This document shows positions 18,646-28,300 of a stretch of DNA of 45,174 nt, piece by piece. Each line of letters starts with the position of its first letter. Position 1 is the stretch's first letter. Made by a program: the position numbers and the translations under genes. The stretch covers positions 1-45,174 of the forward strand of contig MIEI01000037.1 of NCBI GenBank assembly GCA_002095305.1, read 5' to 3'. Under the pieces are notes generated by a model that was not told where the DNA came from, did not search any database, and saw nothing but the letters and a program-made list of their open reading frames with translations. Source of the stretch: Pantoea brenneri. Its GTDB lineage: Bacteria > Pseudomonadota > Gammaproteobacteria > Enterobacterales > Enterobacteriaceae.

Positions 18646-18767
18646 TGCCTTGTAACACTCCGTGCTGGTCATTTCCCGCCGTGGCAGTAGACTATCGCCG
18701 GGCATCATCCGGATGCCCGCGCTAAGTCTCTCATTTTGCCGATTCTTTTCAGGATGCGCCGTCAATT

Positions 18768-20306
18768 ATGAATTTGTTGAAATCGCTGGCAGCGGTCAGT
18801 TCCATGACCCTGTTTTCCCGCGTACTGGGCTTTGCCCGAGATGCCATTGTGGCCAGGGTGTTTGGCGCCGGAATGGCGACCGATGCATTTTTCGTCGCCT
18901 TTAAGTTGCCCAATCTTTTACGGCGTATCTTTGCTGAAGGCGCCTTCTCACAGGCGTTTGTGCCGATTCTGGCGGAATACAAGAGTAAGCAGGGCGATGA
19001 AGCGACGCGGCTGTTCCTCGCCTACGTCTCAGGACTGCTGACGCTGGCGCTGGCGCTGGTCACGGTGGCGGGGATGATCGCCGCGCCGTGGGTGATTATG
19101 GTCACGGCGCCGGGCTTTGCCGACAGCGCCGATAAGTTCGCGCTGACCAGTTCGCTGCTGCGGGTGACCTTTCCTTATATCATGCTGATTTCGCTCGCCT
19201 CGCTGGCGGGTGCAGTGCTGAACACCTGGAACCGCTTCTCGGTTCCGGCGTTTGCCCCGACCCTGCTGAATATCAGCATGATTGGTTTCGCGCTGTTTGC
19301 TGCACCGCATTTCCATCCGCCGGTGATGGCGCTGGCGTGGGCGGTGGTGGCAGGCGGCGTGCTGCAGCTCGGTTATCAGCTGCCGCACCTGAAAAAGCTC
19401 GGTATGCTGGTGCTGCCGCGCCTGAACCTGCGTGATGCTGGCGTCTGGCGGGTCATGCGTCAGATGGGACCGGCGATTCTCGGTGTCTCGGTCAGCCAGA
19501 TCTCGTTGATCATCAATACCATTTTCGCCTCCTTTCTGGTATCAGGATCGGTCTCGTGGATGTATTACGCTGACCGGCTGATGGAATTTCCGTCCGGCGT
19601 GCTCGGCGTGGCGCTGGGCACCATCCTGCTGCCTTCGCTGGCCAAAAGTTTTGCCAGCGGTAATCACGATGAATATTCCCGGCTGATGGACTGGGGCTTA
19701 CGCCTCTGCTTTTTGCTGGCGCTGCCGAGTGCGGTGGCGCTGGGGATGCTCTCTGGCCCGCTGACCGTAGCGCTGTTCCAGTACGGTAAGTTTACCGCCT
19801 TTGATGCGGCGATGACCCAGCGGGCGCTGATCGCTTATTCCGTCGGGCTGATGGGCTTAATTGTGGTCAAAGTGCTGGCACCGGGCTTTTACTCGCGGCA
19901 GGACATCAAAACGCCGGTTAAGATCGCGATTGTTACCCTGATTATGACTCAGCTGATGAACCTGGCGTTTATTGGTCCGCTGAAGCATGCCGGTTTGTCG
20001 CTGTCGATTGGTCTCGCGGCCTGTCTCAATGCGGCGCTGCTCTACTGGCAACTGCGTAAAAAGCAGATCTTTATGCCCCAGCCCGGCTGGACAGGGTTTC
20101 TGGTTCGTCTGCTGATTGCGGTGCTGGCGATGGCGGCGGCGCTGTTTGCGATGCTGCAGTGGATGCCAGCCTGGGAACAGGGTTCGATGCTGTGGCGGCT
20201 GCTGCGACTGGCGGCGGTGTGTGCGGTCGGGGGCGGCGCTTACTTCGTGACGCTCGGGCTGCTCGGCTTCCGGCTGCGCGATTATGCGCGACGCACAACA
20301 GTCTGA
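18768..20306 (+). CDS. murJ: Lipid II flippase MurJ (MviN)
   Basis: MurJ flips undecaprenyl-linked lipid II across the inner membrane for peptidoglycan synthesis and is a 14-helix MOP-superfamily protein. The 512-residue product equals E. coli (511 aa) and is hydrophobic throughout. Key residues of the cationic cavity are in place: Arg18 (SRVLG), Arg24 and Asp39, and Arg52 in [18 protein letters not shown]. It starts 122 bp after mviM, ends with a bidirectional terminator, and separates mviM from the convergent flgN. Confidence 0.96.
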   Translation: MNLLKSLAAVSSMTLFSRVLGFARDAIVARVFGAGMATDAFFVAFKLPNLLRRIFAEGAFSQAFVPILAEYKSKQGDEATRLFLAYVSGLLTLALALVTVAGMIAAPWVIMVTAPGFADSADKFALTSSLLRVTFPYIMLISLASLAGAVLNTWNRFSVPAFAPTLLNISMIGFALFAAPHFHPPVMALAWAVVAGGVLQLGYQLPHLKKLGMLVLPRLNLRDAGVWRVMRQMGPAILGVSVSQISLIINTIFASFLVSGSVSWMYYADRLMEFPSGVLGVALGTILLPSLAKSFASGNHDEYSRLMDWGLRLCFLLALPSAVALGMLSGPLTVALFQYGKFTAFDAAMTQRALIAYSVGLMGLIVVKVLAPGFYSRQDIKTPVKIAIVTLIMTQLMNLAFIGPLKHAGLSLSIGLAACLNAALLYWQLRKKQIFMPQPGWTGFLVRLLIAVLAMAAALFAMLQWMPAWEQGSMLWRLLRLAAVCAVGGGAYFVTLGLLGFRLRDYARRTTV

Positions 20307-20322
20307 TAAAAAACAGGCATGC

Positions 20323-20354
20323 AAAAAATCCCGCAAGCTGGCGGGATTTTTTTT
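20323..20354. terminator. Bidirectional terminator between murJ and flgN
   Basis: AAAAAATCCCGC - AAGCTG - GCGGGATTTTTTTT carries A and T runs on its two sides, so it can stop murJ on the plus strand and flgAMN on the minus strand. Confidence 0.9.
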
Positions 20355-20367
20355 GCTCAGTCAGTCG

Positions 20368-20799
20368 TCAGGCTTTGCGGCTGAGTGTCGCCTGGCCTTT
20401 ACCCATCCCATCGGGACCATAAAACGCCTGGGTCTGGTGCGGCTTCAGCACCTCCAGCGCATCCTGGGTGTAACGAATCTGATGTTGCAGCAGCAGGCCA
20501 TTATGCACGTTGGCATCCTGCAGGCGACGGGTGTGCTGCTGAATACGTTGCCAGCGGCTCGCCATGTCGCTCTGACCACGATAAGGTGCCGACGTTGCCA
20601 GGCTTTGCTCGGCGGTACGGCGCATCTCATCCAGATAGTTAAGCGTACTGAGCAGCGCACCTTTATCTTCAGTGATACGCTGCAACAGGTTGCTGTTAAT
20701 GTTTCCGGCTGCCAACTGCTGCTGCTCTTCTTCCAGCAAGGTTGACAGCGATGCCAGCACATCCTGCATCTTATCTAATGTGGTCAGCAAGTTACTCAT
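20368..20799 (-). CDS. flgN: Flagellar export chaperone FlgN
   Basis: FlgN is the cytosolic secretion chaperone of the hook-filament junction proteins FlgK and FlgL. The 143-residue product (138 in E. coli) is helical, with MSNLLTTLDKMQDVLASLST at the start, WQRIQQHTRRLQDANVHNGL as the conserved C-terminal substrate-binding helix region and ALEVLKPHQTQAFYGPDG near the end. It is the last gene of flgA-flgM-flgN and starts 5 bp after the flgM stop. Its clients flgK and flgL lie in the same cluster. Confidence 0.93.
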   Translation of the reverse strand: MSNLLTTLDKMQDVLASLSTLLEEEQQQLAAGNINSNLLQRITEDKGALLSTLNYLDEMRRTAEQSLATSAPYRGQSDMASRWQRIQQHTRRLQDANVHNGLLLQHQIRYTQDALEVLKPHQTQAFYGPDGMGKGQATLSRKA

Positions 20800-20804
20800 G
20801 GGGA

Positions 20805-21107
20805 CTAGTTACCCTCTAAATACGCCTTAGTGTCGGCAATCAGCGCGTCGGCGATCTTGCCGGTATCCATTTTAAGTTCGCCATTACGAATGGCGGTTTT
20901 CAGTTGTTCAACCCGCTGGACGTTGATGTCCTGGCTGCCTGGCTGCATCAGCTGTGACTGCGCGCTGCTCAGGCTAACCTGGGCGGCGGCTGGCGTGCTG
21001 GCCGCCGGCGTGGTGCTTTGACGCACTTTGGTGCTGGCGGGCTCGCTGGTGTCGCGGCTCTGTACGGTGCTGGCGGGTTTCAGCGGTTGCGTTCTGTCGA
21101 TGCTCAT
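20805..21107 (-). CDS. flgM: Anti-sigma-28 factor FlgM
   Basis: FlgM binds and inhibits FliA (sigma 28) until the hook-basal body is finished, then is exported through it. The 100-residue product has the disordered Ser/Thr/Ala/Pro-rich N-terminal half ([19 protein letters not shown]) and the conserved FliA-binding C-terminus: [20 protein letters not shown] and [17 protein letters not shown] sigma-28 type promoter lies about 70 bp upstream, between flgA and flgM, which gives the usual autogenous loop. Confidence 0.95.
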   Translation of the reverse strand: MSIDRTQPLKPASTVQSRDTSEPASTKVRQSTTPAASTPAAAQVSLSSAQSQLMQPGSQDINVQRVEQLKTAIRNGELKMDTGKIADALIADTKAYLEGN

Positions 21108-21178
21108 ATTCGGGCTCCTGTACGGTCAGGGGAGTCTGCCACCTGAATCAGAATAGCGTAATTGCTTAGTTGATTCTT

Positions 21179-21205
21179 CTATCGGCAGAACAACTGGCTT
21201 CTTTA
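21179..21205 (-). promoter_or_regulatory. Sigma-28 promoter of flgM
   Basis: On the minus strand TAAAGAAG - N11 - GCCGATAG matches the FliA consensus TAAAGTTT-N11-GCCGATAA at 5 of 8 and 7 of 8 positions with exact spacing, in the flgA-flgM gap. Confidence 0.8.
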
Positions 21206-21210
21206 ACGCT

Positions 21211-21869
21211 TTATAGTGTTATAAGAATATTCCCATCATCCCGCACCCGACCGCTGACAACCTGCCCATTTCCCATCCGCACCCGCACCCACTGAGACTG
21301 GGTGGCATTGTTCAGTGCCTTACCCTCGCCGCTGGCGTCAAAACCGTCACCACTGGCAATCACCATCACGCTCTGACCCGCCTTCACCCGCCACGGCTGA
21401 CGCAGCATCGACGGATTAATCGGCTGTCCCGGCTGGATGTCACGCAGCACCACGGCATCCGCTACCGCCTCATCGTTCAGCAGCGCACGCGCCGGCAGGT
21501 ATCGAGCCGGCCCGTCTGCAGGCTGAAATCAGCCGCACTGACGCTGCTGCCGCGCGTTAACAGCCGGTTTGCGACCAGGTAAGGTCCGGTGACCTGCACC
21601 TGCACCTGAATGTAGCGGCGATTCTCACCGCAGTTGGCGGCTACGCTCATGTTGCCCCACAGGCGGCTGTTGCCCGGCAGGGTAAATTTCGGCGCGTCGC
21701 AATCGGGCCACTGGGCCTGCGGCGTGCGGACCACCACGGTCATGCCGTCGGCATGCTGGGGGTCACGCGCTTTAAAAAATTGGTTCAGTTGTGCACTGAG
21801 ATCGCCGGCCGTAACCGGCAGGGCGATCAGGACCAGCAGACTGGCCAGCAGGGTTTGATATCCACGCAT
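21211..21869 (-). pseudogene. flgA: P-ring assembly chaperone FlgA, single frameshift
   Basis: FlgA is the periplasmic chaperone that helps FlgI form the flagellar P ring. The protein starts [21 protein letters not shown] with a Sec signal peptide, then DLSAQLNQFFKARDPQ. The frame breaks after FSLQTGRLDT. The C-terminal SAF-like domain (VLRDIQPGQPINPSMLRQPW, VKAGQSVMVIASGDGFDASG) continues in another frame. Restoring one C in ACC(C)TGCC at 21498-21499 gives LDTLPARALLNDEAVADA and a 219-residue protein, the E. coli length. ATG 21869 is the family start; the open frame begins earlier. It is divergent from flgB and most likely intact in the real genome. Confidence 0.92.
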
Positions 21870-21923
21870 GGTGCTTTTCCTCACTGATGATGGCAACGAG
21901 TGTACGCGCAGCAAAAAATATTC

Positions 21924-21939
21924 AAGAGCCAAAATAGCG
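21924..21939 (+). promoter_or_regulatory. FlhD4C2 half-site candidate in flgA-flgB gap
   Basis: AAGAGCCAAAATAGCG matches 12 of 16 positions of the FlhDC half-site AATGGCAGAAATAGCG, including the AAATAGCG core. It lies between divergent flgA and flgB, the expected class-2 control region. A matching inverted half-site is only weakly visible. Confidence 0.55.
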
Positions 21940-22023
21940 TGGGTTTTTGGCCTTATTCAGACGATCACCTCTTGCTTTTCCAAATTAAGCTGCCAGCTCG
22001 AAATTCTCATTCGCGGAGGAACC

Positions 22024-22437
22024 ATGCTCGACAAACTGGATGCGGCGCTGAAATTTGGTACGGAAGCCCTCAACCTGCGTGCTCAACGTCAGGAGATCCT
22101 GGCGTCAAACATTGCCAACGCCGATACCCCTGGTTATCAGGCCCGGGATATCGACTTTGCCAGCGAGCTGAGTCGGGTGATGGCCAATGGTCGTGCGGAA
22201 GGCAGCAGCATGGCGTTAAAAGTCACGTCAGCTCGCCACATTGAAGCGCAGACCAACTCGGCACCGTCGATGGACATGCTCTATCGCATTCCCGATCAGC
22301 CAGCCGCCGACGGCAACACTGTAGATATGGACCGTGAACGTACTCAGTTCGCGGATAACAGCCTGAAATATCAAACCGATCTCACCCTTATCAGTAGCCA
22401 GATCAAAGGCATGATGAGCGTGTTACAAGGGCAATAA
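22024..22437 (+). CDS. flgB: Flagellar basal-body rod protein FlgB
   Basis: FlgB is a proximal rod subunit exported by the flagellar type III apparatus. The 137-residue product (138 in E. coli) starts [20 protein letters not shown] and has the rod-protein signature [21 protein letters not shown]. The C-terminal helix [20 protein letters not shown] is typical. ATG 22024 follows GGAGGAACC; the open frame begins 50 codons earlier without homology. It is the first gene of the flgBCDEFGHIJ operon and ends 2 bp before flgC. Confidence 0.95.
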   Translation: MLDKLDAALKFGTEALNLRAQRQEILASNIANADTPGYQARDIDFASELSRVMANGRAEGSSMALKVTSARHIEAQTNSAPSMDMLYRIPDQPAADGNTVDMDRERTQFADNSLKYQTDLTLISSQIKGMMSVLQGQ

Positions 22438-22439
22438 TT

Positions 22440-22843
22440 ATGGCCTTGCTGAACATTTTTGACATTGCCGGCTCAGCGATGACCGCGCAATCACAGCGAT
22501 TAAACGTCAGTGCCAGTAACCTGGCCAACGCCGACAGCGTAACCGGCCCGGATGGCAACCTTACGTCGCCAAACAGGTGGTATTCCAGACCGATGCCGCG
22601 CCTGGCGCAGCCACCGGCGGCGTGAAAGTGGCGAAGGTGGTGGACGATCCGACCCCCGCCAAACTGGTGTATGACCCGGGTAACCCGATGGCCGATGCCA
22701 AAGGCTACGTCAAAATGCCCAACGTGGATGTGGTCTCTGAGACCGTCAACACCATGTCAGCGTCACGCAGTTACCAGGCGAACGTTGAAGTCCTCAACAC
22801 CGTGAAGTCGATGATGATGAAAACCCTGACGATCGGGCAATAA
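22440..22843 (+). pseudogene. flgC: Flagellar basal-body rod protein FlgC, single frameshift
   Basis: FlgC is a proximal rod subunit. The first 40 codons read [20 protein letters not shown], then [18 protein letters not shown], before the frame is lost. The rest ([20 protein letters not shown] through [20 protein letters not shown] to MKTLTIGQ) lies one frame over. Restoring one C in AAC(C)CTTAC at 22559-22560 gives [13 protein letters not shown] and a 134-residue protein, the exact E. coli length. Every downstream rod and hook gene is intact, so a sequencing deletion is much more likely than loss of motility. Confidence 0.94.
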
Positions 22844-22855
22844 CGGAGAACAATT

Positions 22856-23530
22856 ATGGCTATCGCGGTAGGCGTTAATGAGAAGCTGGACCCCACGGTC
22901 CTCAGCTCCTCCAGCACCAGTGGCACCGGCAACAGCGCGCAGGATCTGCAGAATCAGTTCCTGACCATGCTGGTGACCCAGTTACAGAACCAGGATCCCA
23001 CCAATCCGATGGACAACAGCCAGCTCACCACCCAGCTGGCACAGATCAACACCCTGAGCGGGATTGAGAAACTCAATACCACGCTGGGATCGATTTCCGG
23101 CCAGATCAGCACCAGCCAGTCGCTGCAAAGCTCGACCCTGATTGGGCACGGCGTGATGGTTAACGGCTCGCAGGTACTGGTTGGCAGCGGCACGACCACG
23201 CCGTTTGGGGTTGAACTGACCTCGGCGTCCACCGCTACCGCCGCCACGATTAAAGATGCGAATGGCACGGTGATCGATACCGTTGACCTCGGCGCACTGA
23301 GCGCGGGTGTTCATACCTTCTCGTGGGACGGCAAACTGAGCGACGGTTCAACCGCGCCAGACGGTAAATACAGCGTTGCGATTGCCGCAAGCAATGGCAG
23401 CACACAACTGGTGGCACAACCGCTTAACTACGCCTACGTCAATGGGGTGAGTACCGCGAACGACACCACAAAACTGGATCTCGGCACCATGGGCTCCGCT
23501 TCCCTTGACGAAGTACGTCAGATTCTCTGA
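22856..23530 (+). CDS. flgD: Flagellar hook assembly (cap) protein FlgD
   Basis: FlgD forms the scaffold at the hook tip that guides FlgE polymerisation. The 224-residue product (about 231 in E. coli) has the conserved N-terminal export and capping segment QNQFLTMLVTQLQNQDPTNP followed by TTQLAQINTLSGIEKLN. A C-terminal FLG-Ig/tudor-type domain is marked by GVHTFSWDGKLSDGSTAPDG and YSVAIAASNGSTQLVAQPL. It lies 12 bp after flgC with GGAGAAC before the ATG. Confidence 0.95.
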   Translation: MAIAVGVNEKLDPTVLSSSSTSGTGNSAQDLQNQFLTMLVTQLQNQDPTNPMDNSQLTTQLAQINTLSGIEKLNTTLGSISGQISTSQSLQSSTLIGHGVMVNGSQVLVGSGTTTPFGVELTSASTATAATIKDANGTVIDTVDLGALSAGVHTFSWDGKLSDGSTAPDGKYSVAIAASNGSTQLVAQPLNYAYVNGVSTANDTTKLDLGTMGSASLDEVRQIL

Positions 23531-23556
23531 TTAACCTGTAGACAGGAGACACACAC

Positions 23557-24831
23557 ATGTCATTTTCCCAAGCGGTCAGCGGCCTTGGCGCTGCCTCAAG
23601 TAACCTTGATGTCATCGGCAACAACATCGCCAACTCCGCGACAGCGGGTTTTAAATCGAGCACCATCGCCTTTGCTGATATGTTCGCCGGTTCTAACGTC
23701 GGCCTCGGTACCAAAGTGGCGGCAGTGATCCAGAACTTTAACGACGGTTCGACCACCACCACCAGCCGCGGCCTCGACGTCGCCCTGAGCGGCAACGGTT
23801 TCTTCCGTATGACCGACACCAGCGGCGCGGTTTATTACTCACGTAATGGCCAGTTCACGCTGGATGCTAACCGTAACCTGATCAACACCCAGGGTCTGAA
23901 CGTGACCGGTTATCCGGCCAGCGGCTCGCCAGCGACTATCCAGGCGGGTGCTAACCCGGTGCCGATCAGCATTCCGACCGAGCAGATGCCGGCTCGCGCA
24001 ACCACCACCACTGGCCTGGTCGCGAACCTGAACTCAACCGACACCGCACCGACAGTGACGACGTTCTCTACTGCTAACGCCGACAGCTACAACAAGAAGA
24101 CCACGGCGACCGTCTATGACTCGCAGGGTAACGATCACGCGCTCGACATGTACTTTGTCAAAGACACTGCCAGCAACAGCTGGACTGTGCACGCGATTGA
24201 TGCCAACACCGGTTCATCTGCGGGTGACTTCAAAATGGCGTTCGACACCAGCGGCAAGCTGACCCGCATGGACAAGCTGGATGCGAACGGCGCTGTTGTC
24301 AGCAGCAGTACTGATGGCACCGTCGGGTTAACCCTGAACGTGCCGGCAGCCGGCCAGACTACCGCAGCCAACGGTGCGGTGGCTAACCAGCCGATCACCC
24401 TGAGCATGCTGGGCAGCCTGCAGCAGAACACCGGTACCACCACTTTCGGCAGCCCGACCCAGGACGGTTATGCGCCTGGCGATCTGACCAGCTACGCCAT
24501 TAACGATGACGGCACCATCACCGGCACCTACTCCAACCAGAAAACCCAGCTGCTGGGTCAGATCGTGCTGGCGAGCTTCTCTAACCCGGAAGGCCTGCAG
24601 TCACAGGGCGACAACGTCTGGTCGGCGTCGAATGCCTCCGGCCAGGCAGCAATTGGTCTGGCGAACACCGGCACCTTCGGTTCTCTGACCGCTGGCGCGC
24701 TGGAAGCTTCTAACGTCGACATGAGTAAAGAGCTGGTGAACATGATTGTGGCGCAGCGTAACTATCAGGCGAATGCGCAGACCATCAAAACTCAGGACCA
24801 GATTCTTAACACGCTGGTTAACTTACGTTAA
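23557..24831 (+). CDS. flgE: Flagellar hook protein FlgE
   Basis: FlgE is the hook subunit. The 424-residue product has the conserved N-terminal segment SFSQAVSGLGAASSNLDVIG followed by NNIANSATAGFKSS. The mid-region typical of hook proteins contains GLDVALSGNGFFRM and YYSRNGQFTLDANRNLINTQ, and the C-terminal helix is ASNVDMSKELVNMIVAQRNY. It is about 20 residues longer than the E. coli protein, in the variable outer domain, which is rich in Thr, Asn and Ala. It lies 26 bp after flgD, with AGGAG upstream. Confidence 0.96.
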   Translation: MSFSQAVSGLGAASSNLDVIGNNIANSATAGFKSSTIAFADMFAGSNVGLGTKVAAVIQNFNDGSTTTTSRGLDVALSGNGFFRMTDTSGAVYYSRNGQFTLDANRNLINTQGLNVTGYPASGSPATIQAGANPVPISIPTEQMPARATTTTGLVANLNSTDTAPTVTTFSTANADSYNKKTTATVYDSQGNDHALDMYFVKDTASNSWTVHAIDANTGSSAGDFKMAFDTSGKLTRMDKLDANGAVVSSSTDGTVGLTLNVPAAGQTTAANGAVANQPITLSMLGSLQQNTGTTTFGSPTQDGYAPGDLTSYAINDDGTITGTYSNQKTQLLGQIVLASFSNPEGLQSQGDNVWSASNASGQAAIGLANTGTFGSLTAGALEASNVDMSKELVNMIVAQRNYQANAQTIKTQDQILNTLVNLR

Positions 24832-24851
24832 TTCGCTAACAGGATTGCTTT

Positions 24852-25610
24852 ATGGATCACGCGATATATACCGCGATGGGCGCGGCCAGCCAGACGCTGG
24901 ATCAGCAGGCGGTCACCGCCAGCAACCTCGCCAACGCCTCAACGCCAGGCTTTCGTGCGCAGCTTAATGCGTTGCGCGCAGTGCCGGTCAATGGCTGGTC
25001 ACTGCCAACCCGCACGCTGGTGACCGCGTCCACGCCGGGCGCCGATATGAGTCAGGGCTCGATGGATTACACCGAGCGCCCACTCGACGTCGCGGTACAG
25101 CAGGATGGCTGGCTGGCGGTGCGTACTGCTGACGGCAGCGAAGCTTATACCCGCAACGGCAACATGCAAATCAGCCCGAACGGGACGCTGACGATTCAGG
25201 GCAATCCTGTAATGGGCGATGGCGGTCCGATTGTGATCCCACAGGGATCGGAAATCACCATTGCCGCTGACGGTTCAATCACCGGCCTGAATGCCGGCGA
25301 TGCACCGAATGCCACGGTCCAGCTGGGTAAGCTCAAGCTGGTGCGGGCTACCGGTCAGGAGTTGCAGCGCAGCGATGACGGCATGTTCCGCCCGACGGCA
25401 GCCACCCAGAACACCCGCGGCGCGGCGTTGCAGGCTGACGCTACCATGCAGGTGATGCCGGGTGTGCTGGAAGGCAGCAACGTTAAGCCGGTTGAAACCA
25501 TGGTCGACATGATCGCCAACGCCCGACGTTTTGAGATGCAGATGAAAGTCATCACAAACGTTGATGAAAACGAACAAAAAGCCAACCAGCTGCTGAACAT
25601 GAGCAGCTAA
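24852..25610 (+). CDS. flgF: Flagellar basal-body rod protein FlgF
   Basis: FlgF is a proximal rod subunit of the FlgF/FlgG family. The 252-residue product (251 in E. coli) starts [20 protein letters not shown], then [20 protein letters not shown]. It has [20 protein letters not shown] and [20 protein letters not shown], and ends with [20 protein letters not shown]. Spacing to flgE is 20 bp and to flgG 17 bp. No unusual features were seen. Confidence 0.95.
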   Translation: MDHAIYTAMGAASQTLDQQAVTASNLANASTPGFRAQLNALRAVPVNGWSLPTRTLVTASTPGADMSQGSMDYTERPLDVAVQQDGWLAVRTADGSEAYTRNGNMQISPNGTLTIQGNPVMGDGGPIVIPQGSEITIAADGSITGLNAGDAPNATVQLGKLKLVRATGQELQRSDDGMFRPTAATQNTRGAALQADATMQVMPGVLEGSNVKPVETMVDMIANARRFEMQMKVITNVDENEQKANQLLNMSS

Positions 25611-25627
25611 GGCGCGAGGATAACAAC

Positions 25628-26410
25628 ATGATTCGTTCTTTATGGATCGCTAAAACCGGTCTTGATGCGCAGCAGATGAACATGGACGTGATTGCCAACA
25701 ACCTGGCAAACGTCAGCACCAACGGCTTTAAGCGTTCCCGTGCGGTGTTTGAAGATCTGATGTATCAGACCATGCGTCAGCCCGGCACCCAGTCGTCTGA
25801 ACAGACCACGCTGCCGTCCGGCCTGCAGATTGGTACCGGTGTTCGTCCGGTCACCACTGAGCGTCTGCATACGCAGGGCAACCTGTCGCAGACCAGCAAC
25901 TCAAAAGATATCGCCATTAATGGTCAGGGTTATTTCCAGATTCAGATGCCGGATGGCACTTCTGCCTATACCCGTGACGGCGCGTTCCAGGTCGATCAGA
26001 ACGGTCAGCTGGTGACCAACTCTGGCTTCCCGGTGCAGCCCGGCATCACGATTCCGGCCAACGCCACCAGCATTACCGTGGCGCGTGACGGAGTGGTGAG
26101 CGTAACGCAGCAGGGCCAGGCGCAGGCGACCCAGGTCGGCCAGCTGACCCTGAGCACCTTTATGAACGATGCCGGTCTCGATAGCGTGGGTGAAAACCTC
26201 TATCAGGAAACGCAGGCTTCGGGTGCGCCAACTGACAGCACGCCAGGCCAGAACGGCGCCGGTCTGCTTTATCAGGGCTATACCGAAACCTCGAACGTCA
26301 ACGTGGCAGAAGAGCTGGTAACGATGATCCAGACTCAGCGCGCTTACGAAATCAACAGCAAAGCGATCAGTACTTCCGATCAGATGCTGGCGAAACTGAC
26401 TCAGCTTTAA
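25628..26410 (+). CDS. flgG: Flagellar distal rod protein FlgG
   Basis: FlgG builds the distal rod that crosses the periplasm. The 260-residue product has exactly the E. coli length and matches closely: [40 protein letters not shown], the FlgG-type [13 protein letters not shown] loop that helps stiffen the rod, [19 protein letters not shown] and the C-terminal [20 protein letters not shown]. It is followed by a 60-bp gap and flgH. Confidence 0.96.
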   Translation: MIRSLWIAKTGLDAQQMNMDVIANNLANVSTNGFKRSRAVFEDLMYQTMRQPGTQSSEQTTLPSGLQIGTGVRPVTTERLHTQGNLSQTSNSKDIAINGQGYFQIQMPDGTSAYTRDGAFQVDQNGQLVTNSGFPVQPGITIPANATSITVARDGVVSVTQQGQAQATQVGQLTLSTFMNDAGLDSVGENLYQETQASGAPTDSTPGQNGAGLLYQGYTETSNVNVAEELVTMIQTQRAYEINSKAISTSDQMLAKLTQL

Positions 26411-26470
26411 TCCCCAACAGGGCCAGTTCCGGCTGGCCTGAAGAACAGACACAGATAAGGTCGTGACTCC

Positions 26471-27181
26471 GTGGCGAAGCAACAGATTCTCAAGCCTGGA
26501 CATTGGTTAGTCGCCTCGCTGCTGCTAACCCTTAACGGTTGTGCACTGGTACCGCGTACACCGCTGGTAGAAGGGGCGACGACGGCGCAGCCGATGCCGT
26601 CCGCGCCACCGGTGGTTAACGGTTCGATTTTCCAGGGCGTCGCGCCACTCAACTACGGCTATCAGCCGCTGTTTGAAGATCGTCGCCCACGTAACATTGG
26701 CGACACCCTGACGATTACGCTGCAGGAAAACGTCAGCGCCAGCAAAAGCTCCTCGGCGAATGCCAGTCGTGATGGCAGCAACAGCTTCGGCTTAAGCGCG
26801 GTTCCGACCGGGCTGGCAGGGCTGGTTGGGGCCGGTGGTGAAAAAGCCAACTTTGGCGCCGAAGGCAAAAACGATTTCGCAGGTAAAGGTGGCGCATCCG
26901 CTAACAACACCTTTACCGGCACCATTACCGTCACCGTGGATCAGGTGTTGTCGAACGGCAACCTGCACGTGGTGGGCGAGAAACAGATCGCCATTAATCA
27001 GGGCACGGAGTTCATTCGCTTCTCGGGCGTGGTTAACCCTCGCACCATCAGCGCCAGCAACGCCGTGTTATCTACTGCCGTCGCCGATGCACGTATTGAG
27101 TACGTCGGAAACGGTTATATCAATGAGGCGCAGACCATGGGCTGGTTACAGCGTTTCTTCCTGAACATCTCGCCGATGTAA
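26471..27181 (+). CDS. flgH: Flagellar L-ring lipoprotein FlgH
   Basis: FlgH forms the L ring in the outer membrane. The 236-residue product has a lipoprotein signal ending in LNGC, with Cys24 acylated, then [16 protein letters not shown]. Conserved stretches are [56 protein letters not shown] and [20 protein letters not shown]. Translation starts at GTG (GTGGCGAAGCAA); the ribosome site is not strong. It lies 9 bp before flgI. Confidence 0.95.
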   Translation: MAKQQILKPGHWLVASLLLTLNGCALVPRTPLVEGATTAQPMPSAPPVVNGSIFQGVAPLNYGYQPLFEDRRPRNIGDTLTITLQENVSASKSSSANASRDGSNSFGLSAVPTGLAGLVGAGGEKANFGAEGKNDFAGKGGASANNTFTGTITVTVDQVLSNGNLHVVGEKQIAINQGTEFIRFSGVVNPRTISASNAVLSTAVADARIEYVGNGYINEAQTMGWLQRFFLNISPM

Positions 27182-27190
27182 GAGGTTTCA

Positions 27191-28300
27191 ATGAAAAAGT
27201 TAACGCTGTTACGCGTCGGACTGGCGCTGCTGCTGGGCGTCAGCCTGCTGGCAAAAGCCGATCTGATCCGTGATTTAACCACCGTACAGGGCGTGCGGGA
27301 AAACCAGTTGCTCGGTTACGGACTGGTGGTGGGACTGGACGGTACCGGTGACCAGACCACTCAGACGCCGTTTACCACCCAGACGGTGAGCAACATGCTG
27401 TCACAGCTCGGGATTACCGTGCCGACCGGCACCAACATGCAGCTGAAAAACGTGGCGGCGGTGATGGTGACGGCAAAACTGCCAGCATTTGCCCGTCAGG
27501 GACAGACGCTTGACGTGGTGGTGTCGTCACTGGGTAACGCTAAAAGCCTGCGCGGCGGAACGCTGCTGATGACTCCGATGAAAGGGGTGGATAACCAGGT
27601 CTATGCGCTGGCTCAGGGGAACATCCTGGTCGGCGGTGCCGGTGCGTCGGCAGGCGGCAGCAGCGTACAGGTTAACCAGCTGAACGGTGGCCGGATTACC
27701 GGCGGCGCGACGGTAGAACGTGAACTGCAAAGTAACTTTGGTTCGCAGAACACCATTAATCTGCAGCTCAACAATGAAGATTTCTCGATGGCGCAGCGCA
27801 TTGCCGATGCGATTAACGCGCGTGGCGGTTACGGTGCCGCCCAGCCGCTGGATGCGCGTACCGTTCAGATCCGCGTATCGCCGAATAACGGGGCTCAGGT
27901 ACGCCTGCTGGCGGATATCCAGAACATCAACGTCTCGATTCCGGTCGAAGATGCGAAAGTGATCATCAACTCCCGTACCGGTTCGGTAGTGATGAACCGC
28001 GAGGTAACGCTGAATCAATGTGCCGTGGCGCAGGGCAACCTGTCGGTGACGGTGAATCAGCAGCAGAACGTCAGCCAGCCTGATACGCCACTGGCCGGTG
28101 GGCAGACGGTAGCCACCACCCAGACCCAGATCGATCTGCGTCAGAGCGGCGGGGCACTGCAACGTGTGAATGCCAGCGCCAACCTGAACAATGTAGTGCG
28201 CGCGCTAAATGCGCTGGGTGCATCGCCAATCGAGCTGATGTCGATCCTGCAATCAATGCAGAGCGCCGGCTGTCTGCGCGCCAAACTGGAAATTATCTGA
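27191..28300 (+). CDS. flgI: Flagellar P-ring protein FlgI
   Basis: FlgI forms the periplasmic P ring around the rod, with FlgA as its chaperone. The 369-residue product (365 in E. coli) starts [20 protein letters not shown] with a Sec signal cut at AKA before [21 protein letters not shown]. Family motifs [20 protein letters not shown] and [19 protein letters not shown] are present, as is [20 protein letters not shown]. The stop codon TGA shares its last base with the flgJ ATG, so the two are translationally coupled. Confidence 0.96.
   Translation: MKKLTLLRVGLALLLGVSLLAKADLIRDLTTVQGVRENQLLGYGLVVGLDGTGDQTTQTPFTTQTVSNMLSQLGITVPTGTNMQLKNVAAVMVTAKLPAFARQGQTLDVVVSSLGNAKSLRGGTLLMTPMKGVDNQVYALAQGNILVGGAGASAGGSSVQVNQLNGGRITGGATVERELQSNFGSQNTINLQLNNEDFSMAQRIADAINARGGYGAAQPLDARTVQIRVSPNNGAQVRLLADIQNINVSIPVEDAKVIINSRTGSVVMNREVTLNQCAVAQGNLSVTVNQQQNVSQPDTPLAGGQTVATTQTQIDLRQSGGALQRVNASANLNNVVRALNALGASPIELMSILQSMQSAGCLRAKLEII

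Noticed and set aside
17731..18765. 344-codon antisense frame over mviM
   Set aside because: The opposite strand is a clear MviM with full-length homology; the antisense product has no recognisable domain.
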